Origin: Pseudomonadota bacterium
GTDB lineage: Bacteria; Pseudomonadota; Alphaproteobacteria; Sphingomonadales; Sphingomonadaceae
Length of the DNA: 64,000 nt
Assembly: GCA_023423655.1 (NCBI GenBank)
Contig: JAFAFE010000005.1
Location: 124,001 to 188,000 of the forward strand
Reading direction: 5' to 3'
A program made the translations under genes and the position numbers. Of the stretch, positions 1-8,519 are shown in pieces. The notes below the pieces were generated by a model, which was not told where the DNA came from, ran no database searches, and was given only the letters and a program-made list of their open reading frames with translations. Within the stretch, counting starts at the first letter, position 1, and every line of letters begins with the position of its first letter.

Positions 1-774
1 CAGGGTGTGCGCACCGCCGCGAAGCGAGTCGGGGACACCTATGTCCTCAACGGCACCAAGACCTGGATCACCAATGCGCTCAATGGGCACATGCTGCTGG
101 TGCTCGTGAAGACCGATCCCGATGCCGTTCCGGCCCACAAGGGGCTGTCGATGTTCATCGTCGAGACCAAGGACGAGACGGGCCAACCGCTCAAGGGCGT
201 TTCGATCAGCAAGCTCAAGAAGATGGGCTACCGCGCGATCGACACCTGCGAGGTCGTGTTCGACGATTTCGTAGTCCCTGCCGAAAATCTGCTCGGCGGG
301 GTCGAGGGACAGGGCTTCGTCCAAGCGGCCAAGGGACTCGAGATCGGTCGCCTCAACGTCGCCGCACGCGGCGGCGGGATCGCCGATGGCGCGCTGCAAC
401 GGGCGCTGCGTTATTCGCAGGAACGGCAGACCTTCGGCACCGCGATCTGCAACCACCAGTCGATCCAGATCAAGCTCGCCGAAATGGCGACGCGCGTTGA
501 GGCTTCAAAGCTGCTGCTCGCGAGTGCGGCCGCCAAATATGACGCCGGAGAACGCTGCGACCTCGAAGCCGGGATGGCGAAGCTGTTCGCGACCGAGGCC
601 GGCGCCTTTTGCGCGCAGGAAGGCATGCGGATTTTCGGCGGCTACAGCTACTCGGTCGAATATGAAATCGAGCGCCTCTACCGCGATTGCCTGATCATGT
701 GCATCGGCGAGGGCACCAACGAGATGCAGCGTATCATCATCGCCAAGCGACTCGTCGAAAAGTATCCGGCTTGA
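1..774 (+). CDS. acyl-CoA dehydrogenase (5' partial)
   Basis: This is the C-terminal two thirds of a FAD-dependent acyl-CoA dehydrogenase, which oxidises an acyl-CoA to the trans-2-enoyl-CoA. The frame is open to the left edge (Gln-Gly precede the first GTG), so the true start lies outside the window. Visible family features are the beta-domain stretch VLNGTKTWITN, the helical C-terminal domain with MRIFGGYSYS, and GEGTNEMQR near the end, which keeps the Glu that is the usual catalytic base. The stop codon overlaps the ATG of the next gene (TGATG), so it is co-translated with the CoA-transferase. The preferred substrate cannot be read from sequence. Confidence 0.93.
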   Translation, partial: QGVRTAAKRVGDTYVLNGTKTWITNALNGHMLLVLVKTDPDAVPAHKGLSMFIVETKDETGQPLKGVSISKLKKMGYRAIDTCEVVFDDFVVPAENLLGGVEGQGFVQAAKGLEIGRLNVAARGGGIADGALQRALRYSQERQTFGTAICNHQSIQIKLAEMATRVEASKLLLASAAAKYDAGERCDLEAGMAKLFATEAGAFCAQEGMRIFGGYSYSVEYEIERLYRDCLIMCIGEGTNEMQRIIIAKRLVEKYPA

Positions 775-2030
775 TGCGCGCCGGCGAAACCCGCGGCCCG
801 CAACCCGCGCCGGCCTTGCCGCTGGCCGGGCTACGCGTGATCGCAATCGAGCAATATGGCGCGGGTCCCTACGGCTCGATGTATCTCGCCGATCTCGGGG
901 CCGAGGTCATCAAGATCGAAAACCCCGCGACATCGGGCGATGTCGCGCGCGCGACCGGTCCCTATCATCTCGGCGATACCGACAGCCTCTTCTTCCAGTT
1001 CTTCAACCAGAACAAGAGCAGCCTCGCGCTCGACATGAAGTCGGCCAAGGGCCGCGAGATTTTCGAGCGCCTCGTCCAAACCGCCGACGTCGTCCTCAAC
1101 AATCTGCGCGGCGACCAGCCGACGAAGCTCGCGATCACTTACACGGACCTGAAGCAGATCAATCCTCGGATCGTCTGCGCGCACCTCTCGGCCTATGGCC
1201 GAGGCAACGACCGTGAGACTTGGCCGGGCTATGACTATCTCATGCAGGCCGAGGCGGGGTTCCTCCACCTGACCGGCGAGCCCGACGGGCCGCCGACGCG
1301 CTTCGGCCTGTCGGTTGTCGACTTCTTGACCGGGCTCGTCGCGAGCGTCGGCATCCTCTCGTCGGTGTGGGGTGCCGCGCGCAGCGGGTTGGGCCGCGAC
1401 GTCGATGTCAGCCTGTTCGACGTCGCGATGCATCAGCTGTCCTATCCCGGCATCTACTATCTCAATGAAGAGGCCGTGACCAGCCGCGTCGAGCATTCGG
1501 GCCATCCGAGCGTCGTGCCGTGCCAGCTCTATCCAACCGCCGACGGCAGCATCTTCCTGATGATCATGTCGGGGCCCTTCTGGGAAAAAATGACCACACG
1601 GATCGGCGACGATCGCCTGTTCGACGACGAGAAATATGGAACGCTCGACCGGCGCCAGCGCAACAAGGCCGAGCTCAACGCTCTGCTCGACGCGATCTTC
1701 GCCGAGCGGCGCTCCGATGAGTGGGTGACGCTCCTCGGCGGCGCGGTGCCGATCGCCCCCGTGCATCGCCTCGACGCCGCGCTCGAAAATGCGTTCGTCC
1801 GCAACCGCGGCGGCGTCCAGACTTATCGGCATAGGGAAAAGGGCGAAATTGCAACGATCAGCAATCCGATCCTGCTCGATGGCGAGCGGCTCGCTGCCAC
1901 CGGCGCCCCGCAGCTCGGACGCGATACCGGCCGCCTGCTCGCGGAGCTCGGGCTTTCGCAGTCCGAAATCGCCCAGCTTCGCCGCGACGGCGTAGTGCTC
2001 GCGACAACGTCCGCCGGAGCGTCAGCATGA
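774..2030 (+). CDS. CaiB/BaiF family III CoA-transferase
   Basis: A family III CoA-transferase of 418 residues, which would move CoA between an acyl-CoA and a free carboxylic acid. The N-terminal Rossmann-like part is typical (ADLGAEVIKIENP, then a short lysine-linked LALDMKS stretch). GLSVVDFLTG contains the Asp expected to form the acyl-anhydride intermediate. I chose the ATG at 774 because it overlaps the upstream stop codon and places the conserved LAGLRVIAIEQYGAGP near residue 20; the open frame extends upstream only into the preceding gene. It ends in a 4-bp ATGA overlap with a second CoA-transferase. The paralogues are adjacent but clearly diverged, so they may act on different substrates or as partners. 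Confidence 0.93.
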   Translation: MRAGETRGPQPAPALPLAGLRVIAIEQYGAGPYGSMYLADLGAEVIKIENPATSGDVARATGPYHLGDTDSLFFQFFNQNKSSLALDMKSAKGREIFERLVQTADVVLNNLRGDQPTKLAITYTDLKQINPRIVCAHLSAYGRGNDRETWPGYDYLMQAEAGFLHLTGEPDGPPTRFGLSVVDFLTGLVASVGILSSVWGAARSGLGRDVDVSLFDVAMHQLSYPGIYYLNEEAVTSRVEHSGHPSVVPCQLYPTADGSIFLMIMSGPFWEKMTTRIGDDRLFDDEKYGTLDRRQRNKAELNALLDAIFAERRSDEWVTLLGGAVPIAPVHRLDAALENAFVRNRGGVQTYRHREKGEIATISNPILLDGERLAATGAPQLGRDTGRLLAELGLSQSEIAQLRRDGVVLATTSAGASA

Positions 2031-3172
2031 AACTCGATGGCGTGAAGGTGCTCGACCTGTCGCTTTTCCTTCCCGGGCCCCATCTGACGATGATGATGGC
2101 CGATCACGGCGCCGAGGTTATCGCGGTCGAGCCGCCGACGGGCGAGCCCAATCGCGACATCGGCATCAAGGCGAATGGCGCGTCGGTCTGGTTCCGCAAC
2201 ACGCATCGCGGCAAGAAGTCTATCTGTCTCGATTTGAAGGTGGATGCCGACCGCGAGGCCTTTCTCGCGCTTTGCCGCTCCGCCGATGTGATCGTCGAGG
2301 CCTTTCGCCCGGGGGTCGTCGATCGGCTCGGCGTCGGCTACGAGGCGGTGCGCGCCGTCAATCCGGCGATCATCTATTGCTCGATCTCGGCCTACGGCCA
2401 AACGGGACCGAAGCGGCTCAAGCCCGCGCACGATCTCAGCGTCGAAGCGGATTCGGGCATCGTGTCGCTCAATCTCGGCCCCGACGGCACGCCGGCGATG
2501 CCGGGCATCCCCGCCGCGGACATGGCGTCCTCCCTCATGGCGTTCGGCGGCATATTGATGGCGCTCTACCGCCGCACGCAAATGGGTGTGGGCGACTATA
2601 TAGACATCGCGATGCAGGACAGCCTGATCGCTTGGCTTCCCAACGCCCTGGGACCTCTGTTCGGTGAAGGGCGGGCGCCGGACGTCGCCCAGGAACGCTC
2701 ATGGGGCGGGTCGGCGATGTATCAAATCTACTGCACCGCCGACGACCGCTTCGTGACGCTCGGCGGGAGCGAAGCCAAGTTTGCGCGCAACCTGCTCGAA
2801 GCGCTGGGCCGTCCGGATCTCATTCCGCCGGCGACACAGCCGCCCGGTCCCGCGCACGATCCGGTAAAGGCCTTTCTGCGCTACACCTTCCGGACGCGAA
2901 CGCAGGCCGAGTGGGACACATGGTTCGAGGGCCGCAATATCTGTTACGCGCCCGTCCGCAATCTCGCCGAGGCCTTCGCCGAGCCGCATCTCGCCGAGCG
3001 CGGCATGCTGTTGACCGACGACAGCGGCAACAAGCATCTCGGCATCCCGATCCGGTTCCGGAACGAGCCGGGCCGTGTCGATCCGCGGTTGCCGGATCTG
3101 GGCGAACATAATCGGGCGTGCCTCGACAGTGTGGCAGGCGCACGCGAAGTTCATCAGCAGGACAGGAGCTAA
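2027..3172 (+). CDS. CaiB/BaiF family III CoA-transferase
   Basis: A second family III CoA-transferase (381 aa) starting inside the stop codon of the first. It has the same N-terminal signature (VKVLDLSLFLPGPHLTMMMADHGAEVIAVEPP), a SISAYGQTGP motif, and AADMASSLMAFGG with the likely catalytic Asp. At 381 residues it is a little shorter than its neighbour. Tight coupling with the other CoA-transferase and with the acyl-CoA synthetase seven bases downstream implies a shared role in activating a carboxylic acid to its CoA thioester. Whether it transfers CoA or acts as a racemase-like member cannot be settled here; the racemase signature seen in the gene at 12166 is absent. Confidence 0.92.
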   Translation: MKLDGVKVLDLSLFLPGPHLTMMMADHGAEVIAVEPPTGEPNRDIGIKANGASVWFRNTHRGKKSICLDLKVDADREAFLALCRSADVIVEAFRPGVVDRLGVGYEAVRAVNPAIIYCSISAYGQTGPKRLKPAHDLSVEADSGIVSLNLGPDGTPAMPGIPAADMASSLMAFGGILMALYRRTQMGVGDYIDIAMQDSLIAWLPNALGPLFGEGRAPDVAQERSWGGSAMYQIYCTADDRFVTLGGSEAKFARNLLEALGRPDLIPPATQPPGPAHDPVKAFLRYTFRTRTQAEWDTWFEGRNICYAPVRNLAEAFAEPHLAERGMLLTDDSGNKHLGIPIRFRNEPGRVDPRLPDLGEHNRACLDSVAGAREVHQQDRS

Positions 3173-3178
3173 GAGCAG

Positions 3179-4735
3179 ATGTACCCGAGTCATTGGGCAA
3201 AGATTTTTCCAGACAAGCCGGCCGCGATCGACAGCGAGACGGGCGAAAGCATCTGTTACAAGGAGCTCGACGATAGGTCGATGCAGCTCGCAAACCTGAT
3301 GCGCGCGCGCGGCCTGGTCGCGGGCGACACGATCGCGATCTTCATGGAGAATAATCTCCGCTATTTTGAAGTCATCTGGGCGGCGCTGCGGTCGGGCCTC
3401 TATCTGGTCACGATCAACAAGTTCCTGACCGCCGAGGAAGCGGCCTATATAGCGAATGACAGTGATGCGCGGCTGCTCGTCTCGTCGCGGGCGCTGGCCG
3501 CAGTGGCGGACGAACTGCCCGGCCTATGCCCGGCCTGCGAATTCTTCCTGATGACCGATGGCACTACTGTGGAATGGGAAAGCTATGAGGAAGCGATCGC
3601 GCGGCATCCCGCCGAAATCCTTGGCGAGGAACCGCTGGGCGAGTTCATGTGGTACAGTTCGGGCACGACGGGGCATCCAAAGGGCGTGAAGCGCCCGCTC
3701 CGCAAGCTTTCGGTGAACGATGCGAGGACGCCGCTTGGCCGCATGCACCGCGAACTCTGGGATTTCGACGAGGACACGGTCGCGATCCTTCCCGCTCCGC
3801 TCTATCATTCGGCGCCCTCAGGCTACGCCGCGTCGACTCATAAATGGGGCGGTACGCTTGTCATGATGCCGCGCTTCGATCCCGAAGCCGCGTTGCGCGC
3901 GATTGAAACCTACAAGGTCACGCATGGCATGTGGGTCCCGACGATGTTCATCCGTATGCTCAAGCTGCCCGAAGACGTGCGCGCGCGCTACGACCTGTCG
4001 AGTCTCAAGAACGCCGTCCACAGCGCCGCGCCCTGCCCGCTCGACGTGAAGAAGGCGATGTTCGCTTGGTGGGGCGACGTGCTCTACGAACTTTACGGCG
4101 GCACCGAGCTCAACGGCTCGACCCATGCGACGCCGCAAGAGTGGCTCGCCAATCCGGGAACGGTCGGCAAGCCATTGTTCGGCATCATCCACATCTGCGA
4201 CGACGACGGCCAGGAACTGCCCGCGAACGAAGCTGGCACCGTCTATTTCGAGATGCCGACCGGCGTGACCTTCAAATATCACAAGGACGACGCCAAGACG
4301 AAGAACGCGCTGCACCCCGACCACCCGAACTGGAGCGCTCTCGGCGACGTCGGCTATGTGAACGAGCGCGGCTTCCTGTTCCTCGTCGATCGCAAGTCGT
4401 TCATGATCATCTCGGGCGGCGTCAATATCTACCCGCAGGAGATCGAAGACCTGTTGATCCAGCATCCCGCGATCGAGGATGTCGCGGTAATCGGCGTCCC
4501 CAACGAGGATATGGGCGAAGAGGTCAAGGCCGTCGTGCAACTGCGCGATACCGAAGCGCCGACCGAAGCCTTGGCCGAGGATATCATGGCGTTTGGTCGC
4601 GCGAAGCTCGCCAAATATAAATGGCCGCGGACGATCGACTTCATCGACGAACTGCCGAGGCTGCCGACCGGCAAGCTCTACAAGAACAAGCTTCGCGACA
4701 AATATTGGGGCGAACGCGCGCTGCGCATCAACTGA
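3179..4735 (+). CDS. AMP-forming acyl-CoA synthetase
   Basis: An ANL-superfamily ligase of 518 aa that would activate a carboxylate with ATP and CoA through an acyl-adenylate. The P-loop-like motif YSSGTTGHPKGVKRP lies near residues 157-172, the adenylate-binding YGGTE near 303, the GDVGYVNERGFLFLVDR hinge region near 385-403, and the C-terminal catalytic lysine in PTGKLYKN near 498. The start is the ATG after GGAGCTAAGAGCAG. It resembles FadD-type enzymes of catabolic gene clusters more than short-chain acetyl-CoA synthetases. It probably supplies the CoA ester used by the dehydrogenases that follow in the same operon. Confidence 0.94.
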   Translation: MYPSHWAKIFPDKPAAIDSETGESICYKELDDRSMQLANLMRARGLVAGDTIAIFMENNLRYFEVIWAALRSGLYLVTINKFLTAEEAAYIANDSDARLLVSSRALAAVADELPGLCPACEFFLMTDGTTVEWESYEEAIARHPAEILGEEPLGEFMWYSSGTTGHPKGVKRPLRKLSVNDARTPLGRMHRELWDFDEDTVAILPAPLYHSAPSGYAASTHKWGGTLVMMPRFDPEAALRAIETYKVTHGMWVPTMFIRMLKLPEDVRARYDLSSLKNAVHSAAPCPLDVKKAMFAWWGDVLYELYGGTELNGSTHATPQEWLANPGTVGKPLFGIIHICDDDGQELPANEAGTVYFEMPTGVTFKYHKDDAKTKNALHPDHPNWSALGDVGYVNERGFLFLVDRKSFMIISGGVNIYPQEIEDLLIQHPAIEDVAVIGVPNEDMGEEVKAVVQLRDTEAPTEALAEDIMAFGRAKLAKYKWPRTIDFIDELPRLPTGKLYKNKLRDKYWGERALRIN

Positions 4736-4790
4736 ACCCCGAGGCTTTCGCCCGCAAGCGAAGCCAGGACCTGACAAGGGCACCGAACGT

Positions 4791-6005
4791 ATGACAGTCC
4801 AAAGCAAATCGAACGCCACCAAACTGAGCCCGGGCGAATTCGCCTCCTATTGTGACGAATGGCTGGCAAGCAACGCGCAGCCGGCGCCACTAGGACTGCC
4901 GCGCAGCGCCATCGATCTGGTCGACCCGGGCCAGTTCGAACAGCTTCGCAGCTGGCAGGCGGCCGCCTATCGAGCCGGCCTGATCGGCTGCGACTATCCC
5001 TCGGACTATGGCGGCGGCGGTCGCAGGGGATTTCAGGCGATCGCGAACGAGGCGCTCCGACGCGCGGGCGCGCCCTATTTCCCGAGTTTCGTCGGCCTGC
5101 AGCTCGTCGCACCGACTTTGCTTTTCCACGCTTCCGAAGAATTGAAGCGCCTGCTTCTGCCGCGGCTTTTCTCGGGCGAGGATATCTGGTGCCAGGGTTT
5201 CAGCGAGCCTGGTGCCGGATCCGATCTAGCCAATGTTGGAACTTCTGCGGTACGCAAGGGCGACCGCTGGGTAATCAATGGCCACAAGGTCTGGACATCG
5301 CATGCCCAATTTGCCGATCGCATGGTGCTCCTCGCGCGCACCGACAAGAGCGACAAACGGGGCGGGCTTACCTATTTCGTAGTCCCGATCAGGGAAGCAC
5401 TCGGGTCGGGGGTTATCGTTCGCCCGTTGATCAAGATTACCGGCGAACCCGGCTTCAACGAAGTTCTCTTCGACGATCTTGAGATCGGCGATGAATGGCG
5501 GGTCGATGCGGTCGGCGCCGGCTGGCGCGTCGCGATGACGACCTTGCAGCATGAGCGCAGCGCCGGCCCGATGCTGACGCCGCAGGCGAACGGGTTCGGC
5601 AAGACCAAGGCGAGTTCGCAGAGTTCGGGAGCGCATAAGCTCGTCGCGCTGGCGCTGTCGAACTCGGTCGACGGCCGACCCGCGGCGGAGAATCCGGGGC
5701 TTCGCGACCGGGTGATGCGTCTCATCGTCCGCCAGGAAGGACAGAAATATTCGGCGCAGCGCCACGGCGTCGCCGGTTTGACCGATCACCCCGATCGCAT
5801 TCCGCTGCAAACCAAACTGGCGCGCACCGCGCTCGCGCAGGACGTCGCCGAACTGGCGGTCGAAATCGAGGGCGCGGGACGCGATTTGATGTCGGGTTCC
5901 TGGACGATGGCCTATCTGTCGTCTTTCGGCATGACGATCGCCGGCGGGACCAACGAAATCCAGCACAATATTATCGGCGAGCGTGTCCTCGGCCTCCCCA
6001 AGTAA
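4791..6005 (+). CDS. acyl-CoA dehydrogenase, large subunit of probable heteromeric pair
   Basis: An acyl-CoA dehydrogenase of 404 aa with QGFSEPGAGSDLA (flavin/substrate loop), WVINGHKVWTSHAQFADR and a C-terminal IAGGTNEIQHNIIGERVLG. The open frame continues upstream to 4593, but the ATG at 4791 gives the standard length. At the place where medium-chain enzymes carry the catalytic Glu (xYEGT) this protein has Ala-Gly-Gly-Thr, so a base from elsewhere is needed. Such sequences are typical of one partner in alpha2-beta2 dehydrogenases of steroid side-chain degradation (known for mycobacterial FadE pairs). The next gene, 12 bp on, fits as the second partner. Confidence 0.93.
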   Translation: MTVQSKSNATKLSPGEFASYCDEWLASNAQPAPLGLPRSAIDLVDPGQFEQLRSWQAAAYRAGLIGCDYPSDYGGGGRRGFQAIANEALRRAGAPYFPSFVGLQLVAPTLLFHASEELKRLLLPRLFSGEDIWCQGFSEPGAGSDLANVGTSAVRKGDRWVINGHKVWTSHAQFADRMVLLARTDKSDKRGGLTYFVVPIREALGSGVIVRPLIKITGEPGFNEVLFDDLEIGDEWRVDAVGAGWRVAMTTLQHERSAGPMLTPQANGFGKTKASSQSSGAHKLVALALSNSVDGRPAAENPGLRDRVMRLIVRQEGQKYSAQRHGVAGLTDHPDRIPLQTKLARTALAQDVAELAVEIEGAGRDLMSGSWTMAYLSSFGMTIAGGTNEIQHNIIGERVLGLPK

Positions 6006-6017
6006 AAAGGAATTCGT

Positions 6018-7154
6018 ATGTCCACACCCAGGGATTTCGGCTTCGACCAAGATGCGCTCACGCTCAAGGAAGCGGCGCACGACTATCTGCAGGACCAGCT
6101 TCGCGCCGGTCTTCTCCTCGAACTGGTAAAGACGGTTGAGCGCGATCCGCGTGCGACGCTGCCCGACGGCAGGCTCCAGCAGGACATCATGTCATTGGGC
6201 TGGAATGGTCTCGCGATCGCTTCCGACGAGGGCGGCGTCGGAGCATCCTTCCCCGCCATCGTCGGCGTCGCCGAAGAACTCGGCCGATCGGCCGCGCCTA
6301 TCCCGCTTTTGTCCACTCTCATCGCCTGCCAGTTGTTGCAACAATGCCATACCGACGCGGCACGGGAGGTGCGGAAGGCCGTTGCGGGCGGCGCAACCGT
6401 TACCCTCGCCTTTGCTGACCAGCGCAGCAGCCAGCATTGCCGCGACACACGCGTACGGTTCGAGGATGGTCGGCTGAAAGGCATCGCCTGGTTTGTCCAA
6501 GATGGCTGTCAGGCCGACTGGTATCTGGTCGCGGCAAAGGATGCATCGGGAATCGGCTGGTACGCCGTGCCCGCGGATGATCAGGACATCGACATCATCG
6601 CCGACGATATCGCCGACCTGACGCGGACGCAGGCGCGCATCGAATGCAACGCCGTCGCTGGCGGCAGAAGCCGCTGTCTTGTTGCGCAAGGAGAAGGTAT
6701 CGACTGTTTCGAAAAGGCCCTGCCTGGCATCCTTGCAATCTCGGCAGCCGACATGGCCGGCGCCGCCGAATGGCTGTTGCAGACGACCACCGACTATGCG
6801 CGGACGCGGACGCAGTTCGGCGTCAGCATCGGTTCCTTCCAGGCGGTGAAGCATCCGCTCGTCGATCTCATGATCATGATCGACCAGGCGCGCTCGCTGG
6901 CCTATGCGACTGCCGGTGCGATTTCCGCCGGGGCGGACGATGCGATGCGGCTCGCGCGCATGGCGAAGGAGGCGGCGAGCGAAGCCGCCGGCTTCTCGGT
7001 CAGGACCGCGATCCAGCTGCATGGCGGCATCGCCTATACCTGGGAATGTGCGGTTCATATCTTTGCCAAACGGCAAAAGCACAGCCAGATGCTGTTTGGC
7101 GGCGGCGCAGCACAGCGCGAAGCACTGGCGCGGATGCTTCTCGATGGGAATTAG
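6018..7154 (+). CDS. acyl-CoA dehydrogenase, small/divergent subunit
   Basis: A diverged acyl-CoA dehydrogenase of 378 aa. The N-terminal alpha-helical domain (LGWNGLAIASDEGGVGASF) and the C-terminal domain (TRTQFGVSIGSFQAVKHPLVDL; LHGGIAYTWECAVHIFAKR) are clear, but the middle beta domain is poorly conserved. The SEPGAGSD-type flavin loop and the C-terminal xEGT motif are both missing. That pattern is known for the divergent partner in heteromeric dehydrogenases. It follows the upstream dehydrogenase at 12 bp, with AAAAGG before its ATG, and is the last catabolic gene of the plus-strand operon before the MarR gene. Confidence 0.9.
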   Translation: MSTPRDFGFDQDALTLKEAAHDYLQDQLRAGLLLELVKTVERDPRATLPDGRLQQDIMSLGWNGLAIASDEGGVGASFPAIVGVAEELGRSAAPIPLLSTLIACQLLQQCHTDAAREVRKAVAGGATVTLAFADQRSSQHCRDTRVRFEDGRLKGIAWFVQDGCQADWYLVAAKDASGIGWYAVPADDQDIDIIADDIADLTRTQARIECNAVAGGRSRCLVAQGEGIDCFEKALPGILAISAADMAGAAEWLLQTTTDYARTRTQFGVSIGSFQAVKHPLVDLMIMIDQARSLAYATAGAISAGADDAMRLARMAKEAASEAAGFSVRTAIQLHGGIAYTWECAVHIFAKRQKHSQMLFGGGAAQREALARMLLDGN

Positions 7155-7231
7155 GGTAAAGCGACGATAGCTCTTCGATTTGAAGGCTTGCGTCTATGCA
7201 GGCAGCGAAATATCCTCAGGAGAAAGAAAAG

Positions 7232-7711
7232 ATGGCGTCCATCGTGCGAACAGACAAGGCAGGCTTTATGAGTGCGCGCGCCAGCCAGATCGAATTTACG
7301 ATGCTTGAGGTGCAGCGTCTGTTTCAACGCGTCTACAGAACGCGCTTCACCGAGAAAGGGCTGCATTTCCAGCAATCGGCGGTCCTCAACTACGTCTATC
7401 ACAACAAGCCGATGACGCAGACCGAACTCGCGGCGCTGGCGCATATAGGCCGCCCGGCGATGGGCGACCTGATCGACCAGCTCGAGACAAAAAAACTCGT
7501 TCGCCGTGCCAACGACCCCAACGACCGGCGGACGCGGGTCATCGAGATCACGACCGAAGGCGAGTCGCTGATGAAGGAGATCGATGCGATCGCGCAGCAG
7601 CTGGGTCAGGAGTTGCGGGCAGGAACAACGAAGGAAGAGCGAAAGGAATTTCTCAAGTTTCTCGAGAAGCTTCGTACCAATCTGAACGCCATGGGGCCTG
7701 AAGACAAATAG
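7232..7711 (+). CDS. MarR-family transcriptional regulator
   Basis: A winged helix-turn-helix regulator of 159 aa. The recognition part TQTELAALAHIGRPAMGDLIDQLE is followed by the MarR wing with DPNDRRTRVIEIT, then a helical dimerisation tail. The frame is open from 7196, but the ATG at 7232 has AGGAGA at 7218-7223 ahead of it, a well-placed Shine-Dalgarno. It lies between the plus-strand catabolic operon and the convergent crotonase gene. MarR proteins in such clusters are often repressors released by an acyl-CoA; the TATGNNNNCATA palindromes at 12089-12115 and 14307-14318 are possible operators, which is inference. Confidence 0.92.
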   Translation: MASIVRTDKAGFMSARASQIEFTMLEVQRLFQRVYRTRFTEKGLHFQQSAVLNYVYHNKPMTQTELAALAHIGRPAMGDLIDQLETKKLVRRANDPNDRRTRVIEITTEGESLMKEIDAIAQQLGQELRAGTTKEERKEFLKFLEKLRTNLNAMGPEDK

Positions 7712-7714
7712 GCG

Positions 7715-8512
7715 CTACCGGCGCCTGAAGCGCGGCGGTCGTTTTTCGCGAAACGCACGAACACCCTCGGCAAAATCATCCGAACGCCCGACGTCGCGTT
7801 GGATCGTCCGCTCGCGCGCGAGCTGTTCGGGTAGCCCGCCGTCAAGAGCTGCCCAGGCCATCGTCCGGATATGCCGCTGCGAGAAGGGGCCGCGCGCAAG
7901 TGTCTCCGCCAGCGCGAAGGCGTCTTCCTCGAGCGTCTCATTGGGTACAAGGCGGGTGACGAGACCCCATTCATAGCCGCGTTGCGCGGGCAGTTTTTCG
8001 CCGAGCAGCATCATTTCCATCGCCCGCACGCGGCCAATGGCTTTTGCGAGAATGTAGGCGGAGCCGCTGTCGGGCACGAGTCCGATGTTGCGGAACGCCT
8101 GGAGGAAGAAGGCGTCCTCGCTGGCGACGATGATGTCGCCCATCAGCGCAAGGCTGCACCCTATTCCCGCCGCCGCGCCTTTTACTGCCGTGACGATCGG
8201 AACGTCGAGATCGCGGATCGCGAGGATCAGGGGATTGAACAGCGACTCCATCCGGTCGCCCACGTCGCGTTCGGTGTCGTCGAGATCGAAGCGCCCCTGC
8301 CCGAGAAAAGCACCAGAACAGAAAGATCGGCCCGTGCTCCCGAGGATGATGGCCCCCGCCTCTCGCGCACCCCGTGCAAGCGCGTCGGCGAGTTCGATCC
8401 CCATGTCGATCGACATCGCGTTGAGCGTTGCCCGATCGTTGAGGCGAATGAGAGCGACATCGTCGCGTATCTCATACAGAAGCTTCTGATAATCCAATCT
8501 CACCTCACGCAT
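7715..8512 (-). CDS. enoyl-CoA hydratase/isomerase family protein (PaaG-like)
   Basis: A crotonase-fold protein of 265 aa. The oxyanion-hole regions RSFCSGAFLGQG and AAGIGCSLALMGDIIVAS are present, and the segment FRNIGLVPDSGSAYIL resembles PaaG-type isomerases, which use an Asp in place of the second Glu of true hydratases. It may therefore isomerise or hydrate a 2-enoyl-CoA. It is the last gene of a minus-strand operon, starting 7 bp after the stop codon of the NDP-forming acyl-CoA synthetase, and it converges with the MarR gene, leaving a 3-bp gap. Confidence 0.92.
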   Translation of the reverse strand: MREVRLDYQKLLYEIRDDVALIRLNDRATLNAMSIDMGIELADALARGAREAGAIILGSTGRSFCSGAFLGQGRFDLDDTERDVGDRMESLFNPLILAIRDLDVPIVTAVKGAAAGIGCSLALMGDIIVASEDAFFLQAFRNIGLVPDSGSAYILAKAIGRVRAMEMMLLGEKLPAQRGYEWGLVTRLVPNETLEEDAFALAETLARGPFSQRHIRTMAWAALDGGLPEQLARERTIQRDVGRSDDFAEGVRAFREKRPPRFRRR

Positions 8513-8519
8513 TCGCGGA

